The notes under the pieces: model-generated
The model's input: only the letters and a program-made list of their open reading frames with translations
The model's database searches: none
What the model was told of the DNA's origin: nothing
Made by a program: the position numbers and the translations under genes
In this document: in pieces, positions 26,337 through 38,729 of the stretch
Layout of the letters: each line of letters begins with the position of its first letter
How positions within the stretch are numbered: the first letter of the stretch is position 1
Source of the DNA: Paratractidigestivibacter faecalis
GTDB lineage: Bacteria; Actinomycetota; Coriobacteriia; Coriobacteriales; Atopobiaceae
Assembly (NCBI RefSeq): GCF_003416765.1
Contig: NZ_QSNG01000001.1
Location: 336,742-400,741, forward strand
Direction of reading: 5' to 3'
Length of the DNA stretch: 64,000 bases

Positions 26337-26669
26337 TTACCGCGCATCCACTACATATATGCCCACGCGGACCTGCTCCCACGGGTCCTTCTCGGGAGCC
26401 ACCTGAAGCACGCGGCACTCAAAGACGCCCGTGTGCCCAAAGAAGGCGAGCGTGGAGATGAGCCCGTTCTTGTCGGCGGGAACGTAGCCGATCTTGACCC
26501 CATCTATATATAGAGCGATGGCCTCTGGGTCGTGGGGGTTGTCAAACTCGGGGACAAGGTCCAGCTGGCATCCGGGGGAGAGCTTGGAAAGGACGGTCGC
26601 TCCGTCCCAGTGCTGGAAGCCCGCAACATGGAAGGAGATGAGGTGGCGCGAGGGCTCGTAGGACTTCAT
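26337..26669 (-). CDS. Stand-alone HIRAN domain protein
   Basis: 110 residues, nearly all a HIRAN domain: FHVAGFQHWDGATVLSKLSPG, LVPEFDNPHDPEAIALYIDG, KIGYVPADKNGLIS. HIRAN domains bind 3' DNA ends in eukaryotic helicases and also occur as single-domain proteins in bacteria near phage or repair genes. Here it stands beside an M20 peptidase and upstream of an rRNA operon, which gives no pathway. It has GAAAGGCAGGCTGTC before the ATG. Confidence 0.85.
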   Translation of the reverse strand: MKSYEPSRHLISFHVAGFQHWDGATVLSKLSPGCQLDLVPEFDNPHDPEAIALYIDGVKIGYVPADKNGLISTLAFFGHTGVFECRVLQVAPEKDPWEQVRVGIYVVDAR

Positions 26670-26690
26670 GACAGCCTGCCTTTCAACGGT

Positions 26691-27081
26691 TGCTTCTCTA
26701 TGGAAGAGACCCTAGCCCCGCCACCGGACAATAATCGGAGCCCTCCCCAGCCGAGAAGTGCATTGCGTCCCCGAGTTGTGTAGGAACCGTGAACCCGCCG
26801 ATTCCCGCCCCGGCCCGGCGGGAGGGAGCGTATATTAACTCCTCGCGCGGCGGCGGGGCACAGAGCCCGGCACGAGCGCGGCGAACCTTGAAAACCGGAT
26901 ACCGCGGCCCGAGAGGGCCGACAACCAGGACAGACTATAGGACAGGTTCTTGATACATGAGTGGAGTGTCATATCACTCCCGTCGAGTTCCTTGTCCCAA
27001 GGGATCCGAGTTAAACGACATGGCGCTCACCGGCCGGGACGGCTCGAAGCGAAAACTTATCCAGGCCCTAGGCCTGGTTCT
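26691..27081 (+). promoter_or_regulatory. rrn: rRNA operon upstream region and 16S leader
   Basis: Non-coding stretch of about 390 bases. A TATATT box at 26831-26836 followed by a GC-rich discriminator is a candidate rRNA promoter, although no good -35 is visible. CCTTGAAAACCGGATA at 26886 resembles leader sequences of other rRNA operons. A perfect CCAGGCC-CTA-GGCCTGG hairpin (27061-27077) and a boxA-like TGGTTCTTTGAAC stand just before the mature 16S. Confidence 0.55.
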
Positions 27082-28602
<1,521 letters not shown>

Positions 28603-28879
28603 GGGAGAGACAAGTCTCATCTAGAGAATCGATTATGACGACGGGCCGTCCCGTCAGGCCGAGGCGCCATGCCTCGGGTCCCTTCCGTCCCCTGGTTGCT
28701 CGCGGGCCTGCGCCCGCGCGGTGTCCGGTCCCCGGGGCTCGCCCTGGCCGTACCTTGAGAGCTGCATAGCGTGACCAACGAAGATTTTCTTCTAGAAGAT
28801 CGCATCTCATGCAATATGACACCCAAGGCCCCACCAAGTGGGGCCGTATGAGTCGTTTAACCATACCGTCTGAGATAGA
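28603..28879 (+). other. 16S-23S internal transcribed spacer without tRNA
   Basis: 277-base spacer. I find no tRNA cloverleaf. It has GC-rich processing stems, CTTGAGAGCTGCATAG near 28755 and the GGCCCCACC/AGTGGGGCC hairpin around 28828-28847 that leads into the 23S gene. Confidence 0.75.
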
Positions 28880-31815
<2,936 letters not shown>

Positions 31816-31915
31816 TCCTTCGCGACCTTCTGGAGAGGCTTCGATCCCGGTCACGCTGTGCGGCCCTGAGGGCACGGCCACGCGGCCCGCCCGTAAATCG
31901 CAGAACGCCCCTTGG

Positions 31916-32036
31916 CGGCCGGCGGCCATGGCAGGGGAGGCACACCCGGACCCATCCCGAACCCGGAAGTTAAGCCCCCGAGCGCCGATGGTACTGCGGA
32001 GTAAGTCCGTGGGAGAGCAGGACGCCGCCGGCCACC
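31916..32036 (+). rRNA. rrf: 5S ribosomal RNA
   Basis: About 120 bases: GGCCGGCGGCCATGGCAGGG, CACACCCGGACCCATCCCGA, ACCCGGAAGTTAAGCCC and a closing GGACGCCGCCGGCC that pairs with the 5' end. It is the last gene of the rRNA operon. Confidence 0.95.
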
Positions 32037-32055
32037 AAGGGGCATTTTGCCAGGG

Positions 32056-32092
32056 GAGGCCCCCTCCGCGAGAGCGGAGGGGGCCTCTCTGC
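32056..32092 (+). terminator. rRNA operon terminator
   Basis: GAGGCCCCCTCCGC and GCGGAGGGGGCCTC form a 14-bp perfect stem (32056-32069 and 32074-32087) with a 4-base loop about 20 bases after 5S, followed by TCTG. Confidence 0.85.
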
Positions 32093-32143
32093 GTATGTGC
32101 GGAGTATCTTTCAGAGATTTGGGTTTCTCGCCTAGGAGGGCTG

Positions 32144-32653
32144 ATGGAGGACTACCAGGACAAGAGGACTTCTGAGGCCAAGGCGGAGAGACGAAGCGTC
32201 AGGCGTTCGAAGAGGGAGTACTGCGAGTACCTCAAGAAGATCGGGCGCTGGGACGAGTATTACTCCTGCGCTAGGAAGCGCAGGTACCGGACTCGCTCCG
32301 AGGCCTTGGACAGCGCCAGGTGGCGCTCTGGCCAGATCAATTCTCCTTTGTATTGCTACGAGTGCAGGTACTGTGGTGGATGGCACGTCTCTCACAAGGA
32401 TGGGCGCGACGGAAGGTACCAGCGCATGTTCAAGGAGCGCAAGTACAGAGGGGGAGTCGACCCTAATTCCCGCAAGGTGCAGCGCTCTGCCGCTTTTGGC
32501 GTTGGCGACTCCGTGCTTGATTCCCTGACGTGCGAGATATGCTCGATTGGGGACATCGACATGAGCCACGGAGAGACGCTCTATGGCCTTTACTCTACCG
32601 TTGACGCTGCTTGGGTTCGCTGGGCATCTGAGGGTGACCTTGAGCTTCTCTAG
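32144..32653 (+). CDS. Hypothetical protein with a small zinc-ribbon-like motif
   Basis: 169 residues from an ATG behind TAGGAGGGCTG. The first 60 residues are very basic (KAERRSVRRSKREY, ARKRRYRTRSEAL). In the centre is LYCYECRYCGGWHVSHK, a CxxCxxC-GxxH pattern like the short zinc ribbons of phage and mobile-element proteins. The remainder (LTCEICSIGDIDMSHGE) has another CxxC. I do not know its function; nucleic-acid binding is plausible from charge and motif. Arg codons AGG and many A/T-ending codons set it apart from housekeeping genes here, so it may be acquired. Confidence 0.7.
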   Translation: MEDYQDKRTSEAKAERRSVRRSKREYCEYLKKIGRWDEYYSCARKRRYRTRSEALDSARWRSGQINSPLYCYECRYCGGWHVSHKDGRDGRYQRMFKERKYRGGVDPNSRKVQRSAAFGVGDSVLDSLTCEICSIGDIDMSHGETLYGLYSTVDAAWVRWASEGDLELL

Positions 32654-32659
32654 GGCTTT

Positions 32660-33730
32660 CTAGGACAGCTTTAGAAGGCGTAGAAGCTTGCTTCTGGTCA
32701 GCTGGTCGAATAAGACGACTACGCAGACGTCAGCCAGGCTCAATGCTATTCCGCACATAATCAGGGACGGCGCACCTCCTGCGAGGGCTGCCCTTGCACA
32801 TGCGTGCTCGAATGCTGGCCGCCAAATGTCTGCGGTCATGGACTGCGAGATATAGAAGCCAAGAATGCTGGAAGCGGCTGCCAAGAGCCAGGACGGGGCA
32901 TTTATCCGCACCCCGGTTGACTGCCTGGCGTAGGCCAGGGATGCTACGGCAAGAAGAAACGAGAGGAGCGACGTCGACTTGAATGACGTCGCCGCAACCA
33001 GGTCTGGACTGCCTGCCGCCGCCAGTCCCCCTTCAATGAAAGCGCTGGCCAGAATGCATCCAACGAGAAGCCGCTTTGCCTTGGCTGGTCTGGTCTGCTC
33101 ATAGGAAAGCGCCGCGCCTGTTAGGTACGCAACAAGGTACGAGGCCGCACTCATGAGCTTTCTCCACTCAAGAAGGCCTCGGTCCACCTCTCCTGGAGAG
33201 ACGAATGCGATGTAGGCGTTAAGGCCGAACACGACGCCTGCCAGAACCAGAACGGCCCTTCTCCACTGAGGAAGCTTCCTTGCCACTTGGGCCATGAGGG
33301 GCGTGAGGAGCACGAGGGCGAGGTAGACCCAGATGAACTCGAGGCCGCCAAGGAGCCATCCGGTTTGGTGCAGGGAGACGCTTTCCATTGTCACAATGCG
33401 CCCGAGCAGCAAGCTCAGAGTTGCGTAGAAAAGCACGGAGACCAGAATGACCATGACCTTGCGGCCGGTTCTTAGTGGCCTGCCGGAAATGGCCGAGGGC
33501 AGCAGGAAGTAGCCTGAGATGAGGTAGAAGACGTGGTTGCCGTAGGCGCCCAGCAGGTTGAGCCAGCCGAGAACTGCAAGACAGCCGGTGTTGCCCAACC
33601 ATGGGAAGGACAAGGCAAGCTCCGAGCTTGCGTCCGCCGCTGCCGCAAACCAGGGCTGAAAGGTGTGGAAGACCGCGATGGCGACGATGGCCACAAGGCG
33701 AAGGGCCTCGATGCGCGGGTTGCGGGGCAT
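32660..33730 (-). CDS. Acyltransferase-3 family membrane protein
   Basis: 356-residue integral membrane acyltransferase (OatA/NodX superfamily) with about ten membrane segments. It opens with RNPRIEALRLVAIVAIAVFH, where the conserved Arg and His are in place, then NHVFYLISGYFLL. Such proteins O-acylate surface glycans or peptidoglycan; this one lacks an extracellular SGNH domain, so it resembles polysaccharide O-acyltransferases. No glycan operon adjoins it. It is convergent with the zinc-ribbon gene with only six bases between stops, and shares its lower-GC, AGG-rich codon use. Confidence 0.85.
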   Translation of the reverse strand: MPRNPRIEALRLVAIVAIAVFHTFQPWFAAAADASSELALSFPWLGNTGCLAVLGWLNLLGAYGNHVFYLISGYFLLPSAISGRPLRTGRKVMVILVSVLFYATLSLLLGRIVTMESVSLHQTGWLLGGLEFIWVYLALVLLTPLMAQVARKLPQWRRAVLVLAGVVFGLNAYIAFVSPGEVDRGLLEWRKLMSAASYLVAYLTGAALSYEQTRPAKAKRLLVGCILASAFIEGGLAAAGSPDLVAATSFKSTSLLSFLLAVASLAYARQSTGVRINAPSWLLAAASSILGFYISQSMTADIWRPAFEHACARAALAGGAPSLIMCGIALSLADVCVVVLFDQLTRSKLLRLLKLS

Positions 33731-33833
33731 TTTGACGGTCTTCTCTATGGCTTTTCTCCTTGGCCGTGTCTTCTCAACAAGGTCTTCTCAACAAGTATAG
33801 AGAAGGGCACGAACGGTCACTTGCGCGTCACAA

Positions 33834-33884
33834 CTTACAAAAGCTGACAGACGCCTTACAAACGCCGCGCATTACCCCCATAAT
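33834..33884 (+). promoter_or_regulatory. Promoter of the phosphate transporter operon with CTTACAA direct repeats
   Basis: TTACAA (33856-33861), 17 bp, CATAAT (33879-33884) form a sigma-70-type promoter. CTTACAA also occurs 21 bp upstream (33834-33840) and again at 33947-33953. Two copies spaced by two helical turns overlapping the -35 region look like a response-regulator box, possibly a Pho box. Confidence 0.5.
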
Positions 33885-33990
33885 CGCAGGTAGGAATTAC
33901 GGTATCCTTATCGAGCTTTTATGAGATTGTGACAAGTCCGTCGTGCCTTACAACTGAATGAGGTTGGGGCCTGCAGGGAAGAGAGAGCAT

Positions 33991-35040
33991 TTGGTTACCC
34001 TTGCACAGTTCTTCGAGCTGCTCGCGTCAAATCCGTTCCTAGCGCTCGTAATTCTCCTGGTTCTTGGAACCATCTTCGTGAACGGCGCCACGGACGCCGC
34101 AAACGCCATCGCCGAGGTCGTGGGCACCCGCTCCATGGACATCGACTCGGCCATCACGATGAGCGTCATCTGCAACTTCATTGGCCTTATTGGCATGACG
34201 TTCATCTCTACCGCCGTTGCGGACACCATCTCTGGCATGGTGGACTTTGGCGGAGACTCTCACCTGGCCATGATCGCCCTTGCGGCGTCCACCGTGGGCA
34301 TTGTCACCTGGGGCGTCGTGACCTGGATCTTTGGCATTCCCACGTCTGAGTCCCACGCGCTTATCGCCGGCCTTACGGGCAGCGCGCTTGCCGTCTCCGG
34401 CGGCCTTGACGGCGTCAACATGGGCGAGTGGGTCAAGGTCATCTATGGCCTGGTCTTCTCCACGGTCTTGGGCTTCCTGGCCGGCTGGGTTATTGCCAAG
34501 GTCATCCCCATTGCCTGCAAGGACTCCGACCGTCGCCGCGCCAACAACTTCTTTGGCAAGATGCAGATTGCCGGTGCCGCGGGCGTGGCCCTCATGCACG
34601 GCGCGCAGGACGGCCAGAAGTTCATGTCCACCGCCATGCTGGCCATTGCGCTCACCGTGGGCAAGTCCGTGGGCGACATGGGCGGCTTCCCGCTGTGGCT
34701 TGAGGTGCTCTGCGCCGGCGTGATGGCCATCGGCACCGCCATCGGCGGCAAGAAGATCATCAAGAAGGTCGGCATGGAGATGGTTCAGCTGGACAAGTAC
34801 CAGGGCTTCTCCGCCTCCATCAGCGCCACGGTCTCCCTGTTCATCGCAACCGTGACGGGCCTTCCCGTCTCCACCACCCACACCAAGACGGCCGCCATCA
34901 TGGGCGCCGGCGCCGCCAAGGACCCGCGCTCCGTCAACTGGGGCGTCTGCAAGGAGATGGTCCTCACCTGGATCTTCACCTTCCCCGGCTGCGGCCTCAT
35001 CGGCTTTGTCCTGGCCAAGCTGTTCCTCGTGATCTTCTAG
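33991..35040 (+). CDS. pit: PiT-family inorganic phosphate transporter
   Basis: 349-residue membrane protein with about ten segments that imports phosphate (metal-phosphate) with a cation. The PiT signature repeats are present twice: FVNGATDAANAIAEVVGTRSM near the start and ALMHGAQDGQKFMS in the middle; GIPTSESHALIAGL and LPVSTTHTKTAAIMG are the paired re-entrant motifs. A TTG start at 33991 is chosen because GGGAAGAGAGAG precedes it; an ATG at 33958 would add 11 non-conserved residues. Followed by its DUF47 partner. Confidence 0.92.
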   Translation: MVTLAQFFELLASNPFLALVILLVLGTIFVNGATDAANAIAEVVGTRSMDIDSAITMSVICNFIGLIGMTFISTAVADTISGMVDFGGDSHLAMIALAASTVGIVTWGVVTWIFGIPTSESHALIAGLTGSALAVSGGLDGVNMGEWVKVIYGLVFSTVLGFLAGWVIAKVIPIACKDSDRRRANNFFGKMQIAGAAGVALMHGAQDGQKFMSTAMLAIALTVGKSVGDMGGFPLWLEVLCAGVMAIGTAIGGKKIIKKVGMEMVQLDKYQGFSASISATVSLFIATVTGLPVSTTHTKTAAIMGAGAAKDPRSVNWGVCKEMVLTWIFTFPGCGLIGFVLAKLFLVIF

Positions 35041-35095
35041 AACCACCGCACGCACTTCTCACCCGTTTGAAAGACCCCGAGCTAAGGAGCCCGAA

Positions 35096-35728
35096 ATGGC
35101 ACGCATCAAGAAGGAAGACGAGTTCTACACCCTGCTCAAGGAGTTTGCCGCCCTCATCGTGGAGACCTCCGAGGAGTACGCCGGCATCGTGCACGACTTC
35201 CCCCACTCCATGAGCCGCATCCCGCAGATGAAGGTCTTCGAGACCAACTGCGACGAGCGCGTGAAGACCATCATGGGCAAGCTCTACACCTCCTTCATCA
35301 CGCCGCTTGACCGCGAGGACATCTCCGACCTGGCGCTTGCCATGGACAACGTGACCGACGCCATGTACGGCGTGACCATGCGCCTGGACCTCTTCAACCT
35401 GAGCGACATGCGCCTTGAGGCCGAGCAGATCGCCGACCTCACCGTGCGCGCGGTCAAGGAGATGCAGGAGATGATCAACCGCCTGCCCGAGTACAACAAG
35501 AAGCCCGAGCCGGTCATGGAGAAGGCCATCTCGCTGGGCGACATCGAGGACGAGGGCGATACGGTCTATCAGAACGCCCTGCGTCGCCTCTTCCGCGAGG
35601 AGGACGCTGCCGCCGATGGCAAGTACGCCGTGACCTGGCTGCGCATCTTCGACCGCATGGAGCAGGTCCTCGATGCCTGCGACGACGCGGCGGGCATCGT
35701 GCGTGCGGTCATCATGAAGAGCGCGTAG
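35096..35728 (+). CDS. DUF47/PhoU-like protein, partner of the PiT transporter
   Basis: 210-residue all-helical protein of the DUF47 (TIGR00153, PhoU-related) family, with DCDE-type metal-binding residues spread over the helices (ITPLDREDISDLALAMDNVTD, RMEQVLDACDDAAG). Family members are nearly always encoded beside PiT transporters and are thought to regulate them. RBS TAAGGAGCCCGAA, 55 bases after pit, so one operon. The gap that follows, to 36089, contains only repeats. Confidence 0.9.
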   Translation: MARIKKEDEFYTLLKEFAALIVETSEEYAGIVHDFPHSMSRIPQMKVFETNCDERVKTIMGKLYTSFITPLDREDISDLALAMDNVTDAMYGVTMRLDLFNLSDMRLEAEQIADLTVRAVKEMQEMINRLPEYNKKPEPVMEKAISLGDIEDEGDTVYQNALRRLFREEDAAADGKYAVTWLRIFDRMEQVLDACDDAAGIVRAVIMKSA

Positions 35729-35749
35729 GCGAGAAGTTCACAGGCTCCG

Positions 35750-35860
35750 ACGGGCCTCCCGCCCCTTTGCTGAAAACTCGAGCAGTCCTTTTCGCACGAA
35801 GGCCCCGTTTAGGGGCCTTCGGCTCATGCAGAACTCGTTTTCAGCAAAGGGGCGGGAGGC
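35750..35860. repeat. 111-bp nested palindrome after the DUF47 gene
   Basis: Outer perfect 26-bp arms (35750-35775 and 35835-35860, starting GGGCCTCCCGCCCC) enclose a second hairpin CGAAGGCCC/GGGCCTTCG (35795-35803 and 35811-35819). Further out, GGCGAGAAG (35727) and CTTCTCGCC (35878) form a third layer, making a nested structure of about 160 bp. It may terminate both converging transcripts, but its size and layering exceed an ordinary terminator. Confidence 0.75.
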
Positions 35861-35930
35861 CCTGCTGCGTTGCGGCTCTTCTCGCCAAGCGCGGCGGGAT
35901 GCCTAAATAGGGAAGAGGGCGTTGATACGG

Positions 35931-36085
35931 GCGCGCAAGTTGGGCTTCCAGCGGAAGCGAAAAGTGCGCAAGGGGTCTGAGGGCGCAGTTTGGCGTTCCA
36001 GTGGAAGCGGAAATTGCGCGGAAGTGCGGCGTGCGCAGAGGCGCGTTCCAGTGGATGAGAAATCTGCGCGCAAGAAGACCCCGTC
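35931..36085. repeat. Three tandem 50-bp-period repeats
   Basis: TTCCA recurs at 35946, 35996 and 36046, exactly 50 bp apart. Each unit reads roughly GCGCAgttTGGCGTTCCAG then TGGAAGCGGAAATTGCGCG, so each is itself a palindrome (GCGCA...TGCGC outside, TTCCAgTGGAA inside). Units are 60-80% alike by eye; the 13 or so bases between them differ. Confidence 0.75.
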
Positions 36086-36089
36086 TCGT

Positions 36090-37145
36090 CTAGGCCAGCG
36101 TCTTGGCGAGGGCCAGGAGCTCGTCGACGTCTGAGGGCTGGGTGGCCCAGGACGTGACGAAGCGGATGACGCGGCGGCCGTCGGGCAGGGTGAAGAAGGT
36201 CTCGCAGTTGCAGGCCGCCTCGAAGGCCTGCTGCTGGGAAGTGCTCACCGTGAAGAACTGCTGGTTGGAGTCGGAGTGACGGTAGGGCTCAAAGCCCAGC
36301 CCGACCATGCCGTCGCGCAGCTTCAGGGCGCAGTTGTTGGCGCTTCTGGCCAGCTGCCAGTAGAGGGCCTCGTCGCCGTCGGCGGGCTGGGCGAAGGCGG
36401 TCTCGAACTGGACGCCCAGCAGGCGGCCCTTGGCAAGCAGGCCGCCGCGCTCCTTCTGCACGTAGGGGAAGGCGGCCTTGAGCTTGGGGTCGGTGATGAC
36501 CATGGCCTCGCCCATGAGCATGCCGTTCTTGGTCCCGCCCAGGTAGAAGGCCGAGCAGCGGGCTGCGATGTGCTCAAGCGTGAGGCCGTCCACCGCCGGC
36601 GAGGTGAGGCCGCTCGCGATGCGGGCGCCGTCGAGGAAGATCTTGAGGCCGCGCTCGTCTGCCCAGTCGCAGATGGCGTCAAAGCGCGCGAGGTCCCAGA
36701 CGCCGCCAGACTCCGTGGTGTTTGAGATGTAGATGGCGCCGGGACGGGTCATGTGGCGGCCGCAGGAGGTCTGGAACTGCCAGACGCGCTCGGCCGCCTC
36801 GGGGGAGAGGAAGCCGTCGGCGTCGTCGGTGGGCAGCACCGTGCGGCCGCAGGCCGCCACGGCGCCGGTCTCGTGGACGTTGATGTGGCCGTCGGGCGTG
36901 CAGATGGCACCCTCCCAGTCCTCGAGGAGTCCGGTCACGCCGATGACGTTGGCCGAGGTGCCGCCGATGCAGAACTCGACGTCTACGTCATCGCGCCCGC
37001 AGGCGGCGCGGATGAGCTCGCGGGCGTGCTTGCAGTGGGGGTCTCCCTCGGTGTAGCCGACGCACTGCTCGCCGTTGGTGGCGAGAAGCGCGTCCATGAT
37101 CTGGGGGCAGGCACCCTCGGAGTAGTCGTTCATGAACATGCGCAT
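36090..37145 (-). CDS. ltaE: Low-specificity threonine aldolase family protein
   Basis: 351-residue fold-type I PLP enzyme of the beta-eliminating lyase/threonine aldolase family, cleaving L-threonine or allo-threonine to glycine and acetaldehyde. The PLP lysine sits in YLGGTKNGMLMGEA; the aspartate that holds the cofactor nitrogen is in KIFLDGARIASG; NDYSEGACPQIMDAL is the usual N-terminus. The ATG at 37145 follows GAAAGGCCCAGCC. Exact stereospecificity cannot be read. It is divergent to ilvE with a 240-base gap that has no other gene. Confidence 0.88.
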   Translation of the reverse strand: MRMFMNDYSEGACPQIMDALLATNGEQCVGYTEGDPHCKHARELIRAACGRDDVDVEFCIGGTSANVIGVTGLLEDWEGAICTPDGHINVHETGAVAACGRTVLPTDDADGFLSPEAAERVWQFQTSCGRHMTRPGAIYISNTTESGGVWDLARFDAICDWADERGLKIFLDGARIASGLTSPAVDGLTLEHIAARCSAFYLGGTKNGMLMGEAMVITDPKLKAAFPYVQKERGGLLAKGRLLGVQFETAFAQPADGDEALYWQLARSANNCALKLRDGMVGLGFEPYRHSDSNQQFFTVSTSQQQAFEAACNCETFFTLPDGRRVIRFVTSWATQPSDVDELLALAKTLA

Positions 37146-37385
37146 GGCTGGGCCTTTCTGTGGTGGTGTGACGTTGATAGGCTATCACGGGCGGGGCGTG
37201 CGGGTGGTGTGGCCGGAGCGAGCGGATCTGCGGGCTTCTCGCCGATTGCTCGCCGCCGGCCAATGTTAAAAGCTCGGCATAGCCCGGACGCGACCCGGCA
37301 ATGCGTCCGTCAAAGGTCTAACCTAGCGCCTTACGTACCAGAAGGAACGACGGCGCCTGGCGCCAACGCAAGGAGATGTTCTCGC

Positions 37386-38417
37386 ATGGAGAAGAAGGAC
37401 CTGGACTGGGGCAACCTCAGCTTTGCTTACATGCACACGGACTACAGCTACGTGTGCAACTACAAGGATGGCGCCTGGGAAGAGGGCGGCCTTACCTCCG
37501 ACCACACCGTCACGCTGTCCGAGTGCGCCGGCCTTCTCCACTACTGCCAGGAGGTCTTTGAGGGTCTGAAGGCCTACACCACCGAGAACGGCGACATCGT
37601 CTGCTTCCGTCCCGACATGAACGCCCAGCGCATGTACGACTCCGCTGCCCGCCTCGAGATGCCGAGCTTCCCCAAGGACAAGTTCGTCGAGGCCGTCGAG
37701 ATGGTCGTCCGCGCCAACGCCGCCTGGGTGCCGCCCTTTGGCTCCGGCGCCACGCTCTACATCCGTCCGTTCATGTTCGCCACGGGCGACGTCATTGGCG
37801 TGAAGCCCGCCACCGAGTACCAGTTCCGCATCCTCGTGACCCCCGTGGGCCCCTACTACAAGGGTGGCGTCAAGCCCGTCAAGCTGCAGGTCCCCGAGTT
37901 CGACCGCGCCGCTCCCCACGGTACCGGCAACATCAAGGCCGGCCTGAACTACGCCATGTCGCTGCACCCCAGCGTCATCGCCCACTCCAAGGGCTACGCC
38001 GACAACCTCTTCCTTGACCCGCAGACCCGTACCTACGTCGAGGAGACCGGTGGCGCCAACGTGCTCTTCGTCAAGAAGGACGGCACCCTCGTGGTCCCGC
38101 AGTCCTTCACCGACTCCATCCTGCCCTCCATCACCCGCCGCTCCCTCGTGGACGTGGCCGAGAAGATGCTTGGCATGACCGTCGAGCAGCGCCCGGTGCG
38201 CTTTGACGAGATCGACCAGTTCGTCGAGTGCGGCATGTGCGGCACCGCCGCCGTCATCTCCCCGGTCGGTCAGATTGACAACGGCGACCAGAGCATCGTC
38301 TACGGCATGGAGCACGTCGGCCCCGTCATGAAGAAGCTCCGCGAGACCCTCACCGGCATCCAGTCCGGCGCCATCGAGGACCAGTTCGGTTGGGTCCACA
38401 AGATCGACGTGGAGTAG
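37386..38417 (+). CDS. ilvE: Branched-chain amino acid aminotransferase
   Basis: 343-residue fold-type IV PLP enzyme for the last step of Leu/Ile/Val synthesis or the first of their breakdown. LHYCQEVFEGLKAY, the PLP lysine in GTGNIKAGLNYAMSL, EETGGANVLFVKKDGTLV and CGTAAVISPVG are the bacterial BCAT-II motifs. ATG at 37386 with AAGGAGATGTTCTCGC upstream. It is monocistronic, ending in a good terminator at 38467. Confidence 0.95.
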   Translation: MEKKDLDWGNLSFAYMHTDYSYVCNYKDGAWEEGGLTSDHTVTLSECAGLLHYCQEVFEGLKAYTTENGDIVCFRPDMNAQRMYDSAARLEMPSFPKDKFVEAVEMVVRANAAWVPPFGSGATLYIRPFMFATGDVIGVKPATEYQFRILVTPVGPYYKGGVKPVKLQVPEFDRAAPHGTGNIKAGLNYAMSLHPSVIAHSKGYADNLFLDPQTRTYVEETGGANVLFVKKDGTLVVPQSFTDSILPSITRRSLVDVAEKMLGMTVEQRPVRFDEIDQFVECGMCGTAAVISPVGQIDNGDQSIVYGMEHVGPVMKKLRETLTGIQSGAIEDQFGWVHKIDVE

Positions 38418-38466
38418 GTCGCGCGTAGGCGCGATTCCGCGAAACAGCTCCTCAACAGCTCTCGTA

Positions 38467-38498
38467 GGGGGCGTCCGTCTTTGGCGGGCGCCCCTTTT
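38467..38498 (+). terminator. Rho-independent terminator after ilvE
   Basis: GGGGCGTCCG and CGGGCGCCCC around TCTTTGG, followed by TTTTAT. Confidence 0.82.
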
Positions 38499-38569
38499 AT
38501 GCATGCGTCTTCTAGTGGCGCGGGCTTCTCGCCGGGTTCTTCTTGACTGCAAGGTCTGCTGACCTTAGG

Positions 38570-38615
38570 CTTCGCGACGTTTATGGCGCCTCTGAGACGC
38601 ATAGGTGTCGCGAAG
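38570..38615. repeat. Hairpin sharing the CATAGGTGTCGC word with the ridA terminator
   Basis: CTTCGCGACGTTTATGGCGCC pairs imperfectly with GACGCATAGGTGTCGCGAAG. It has no T-run and lies 70 bases after the ilvE terminator, so it is not simply a terminator. CTTCTCGCC motifs flank it at 38525 and 38660. Confidence 0.5.
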
Positions 38616-38729
38616 TCTGAGCTTGATGGGGCTAGGCTACCCGGTGCCCGCAGCCGGGCATGTCCTTCTCGCCGCGCTATACTGAGAGTTTGACCAATTG
38701 AACCAAGCACGAGCGAGAAGGAGCCCAGG

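Noticed and set aside
28603-28879. tRNA-Ile or tRNA-Ala in the 16S-23S spacer
   Set aside because: No T-loop GTTCRA motif with an acceptor stem could be found.
35931-36085. CRISPR array
   Set aside because: Only three units, imperfect, palindromic, with about 13 bases between conserved cores and no cas gene nearby.
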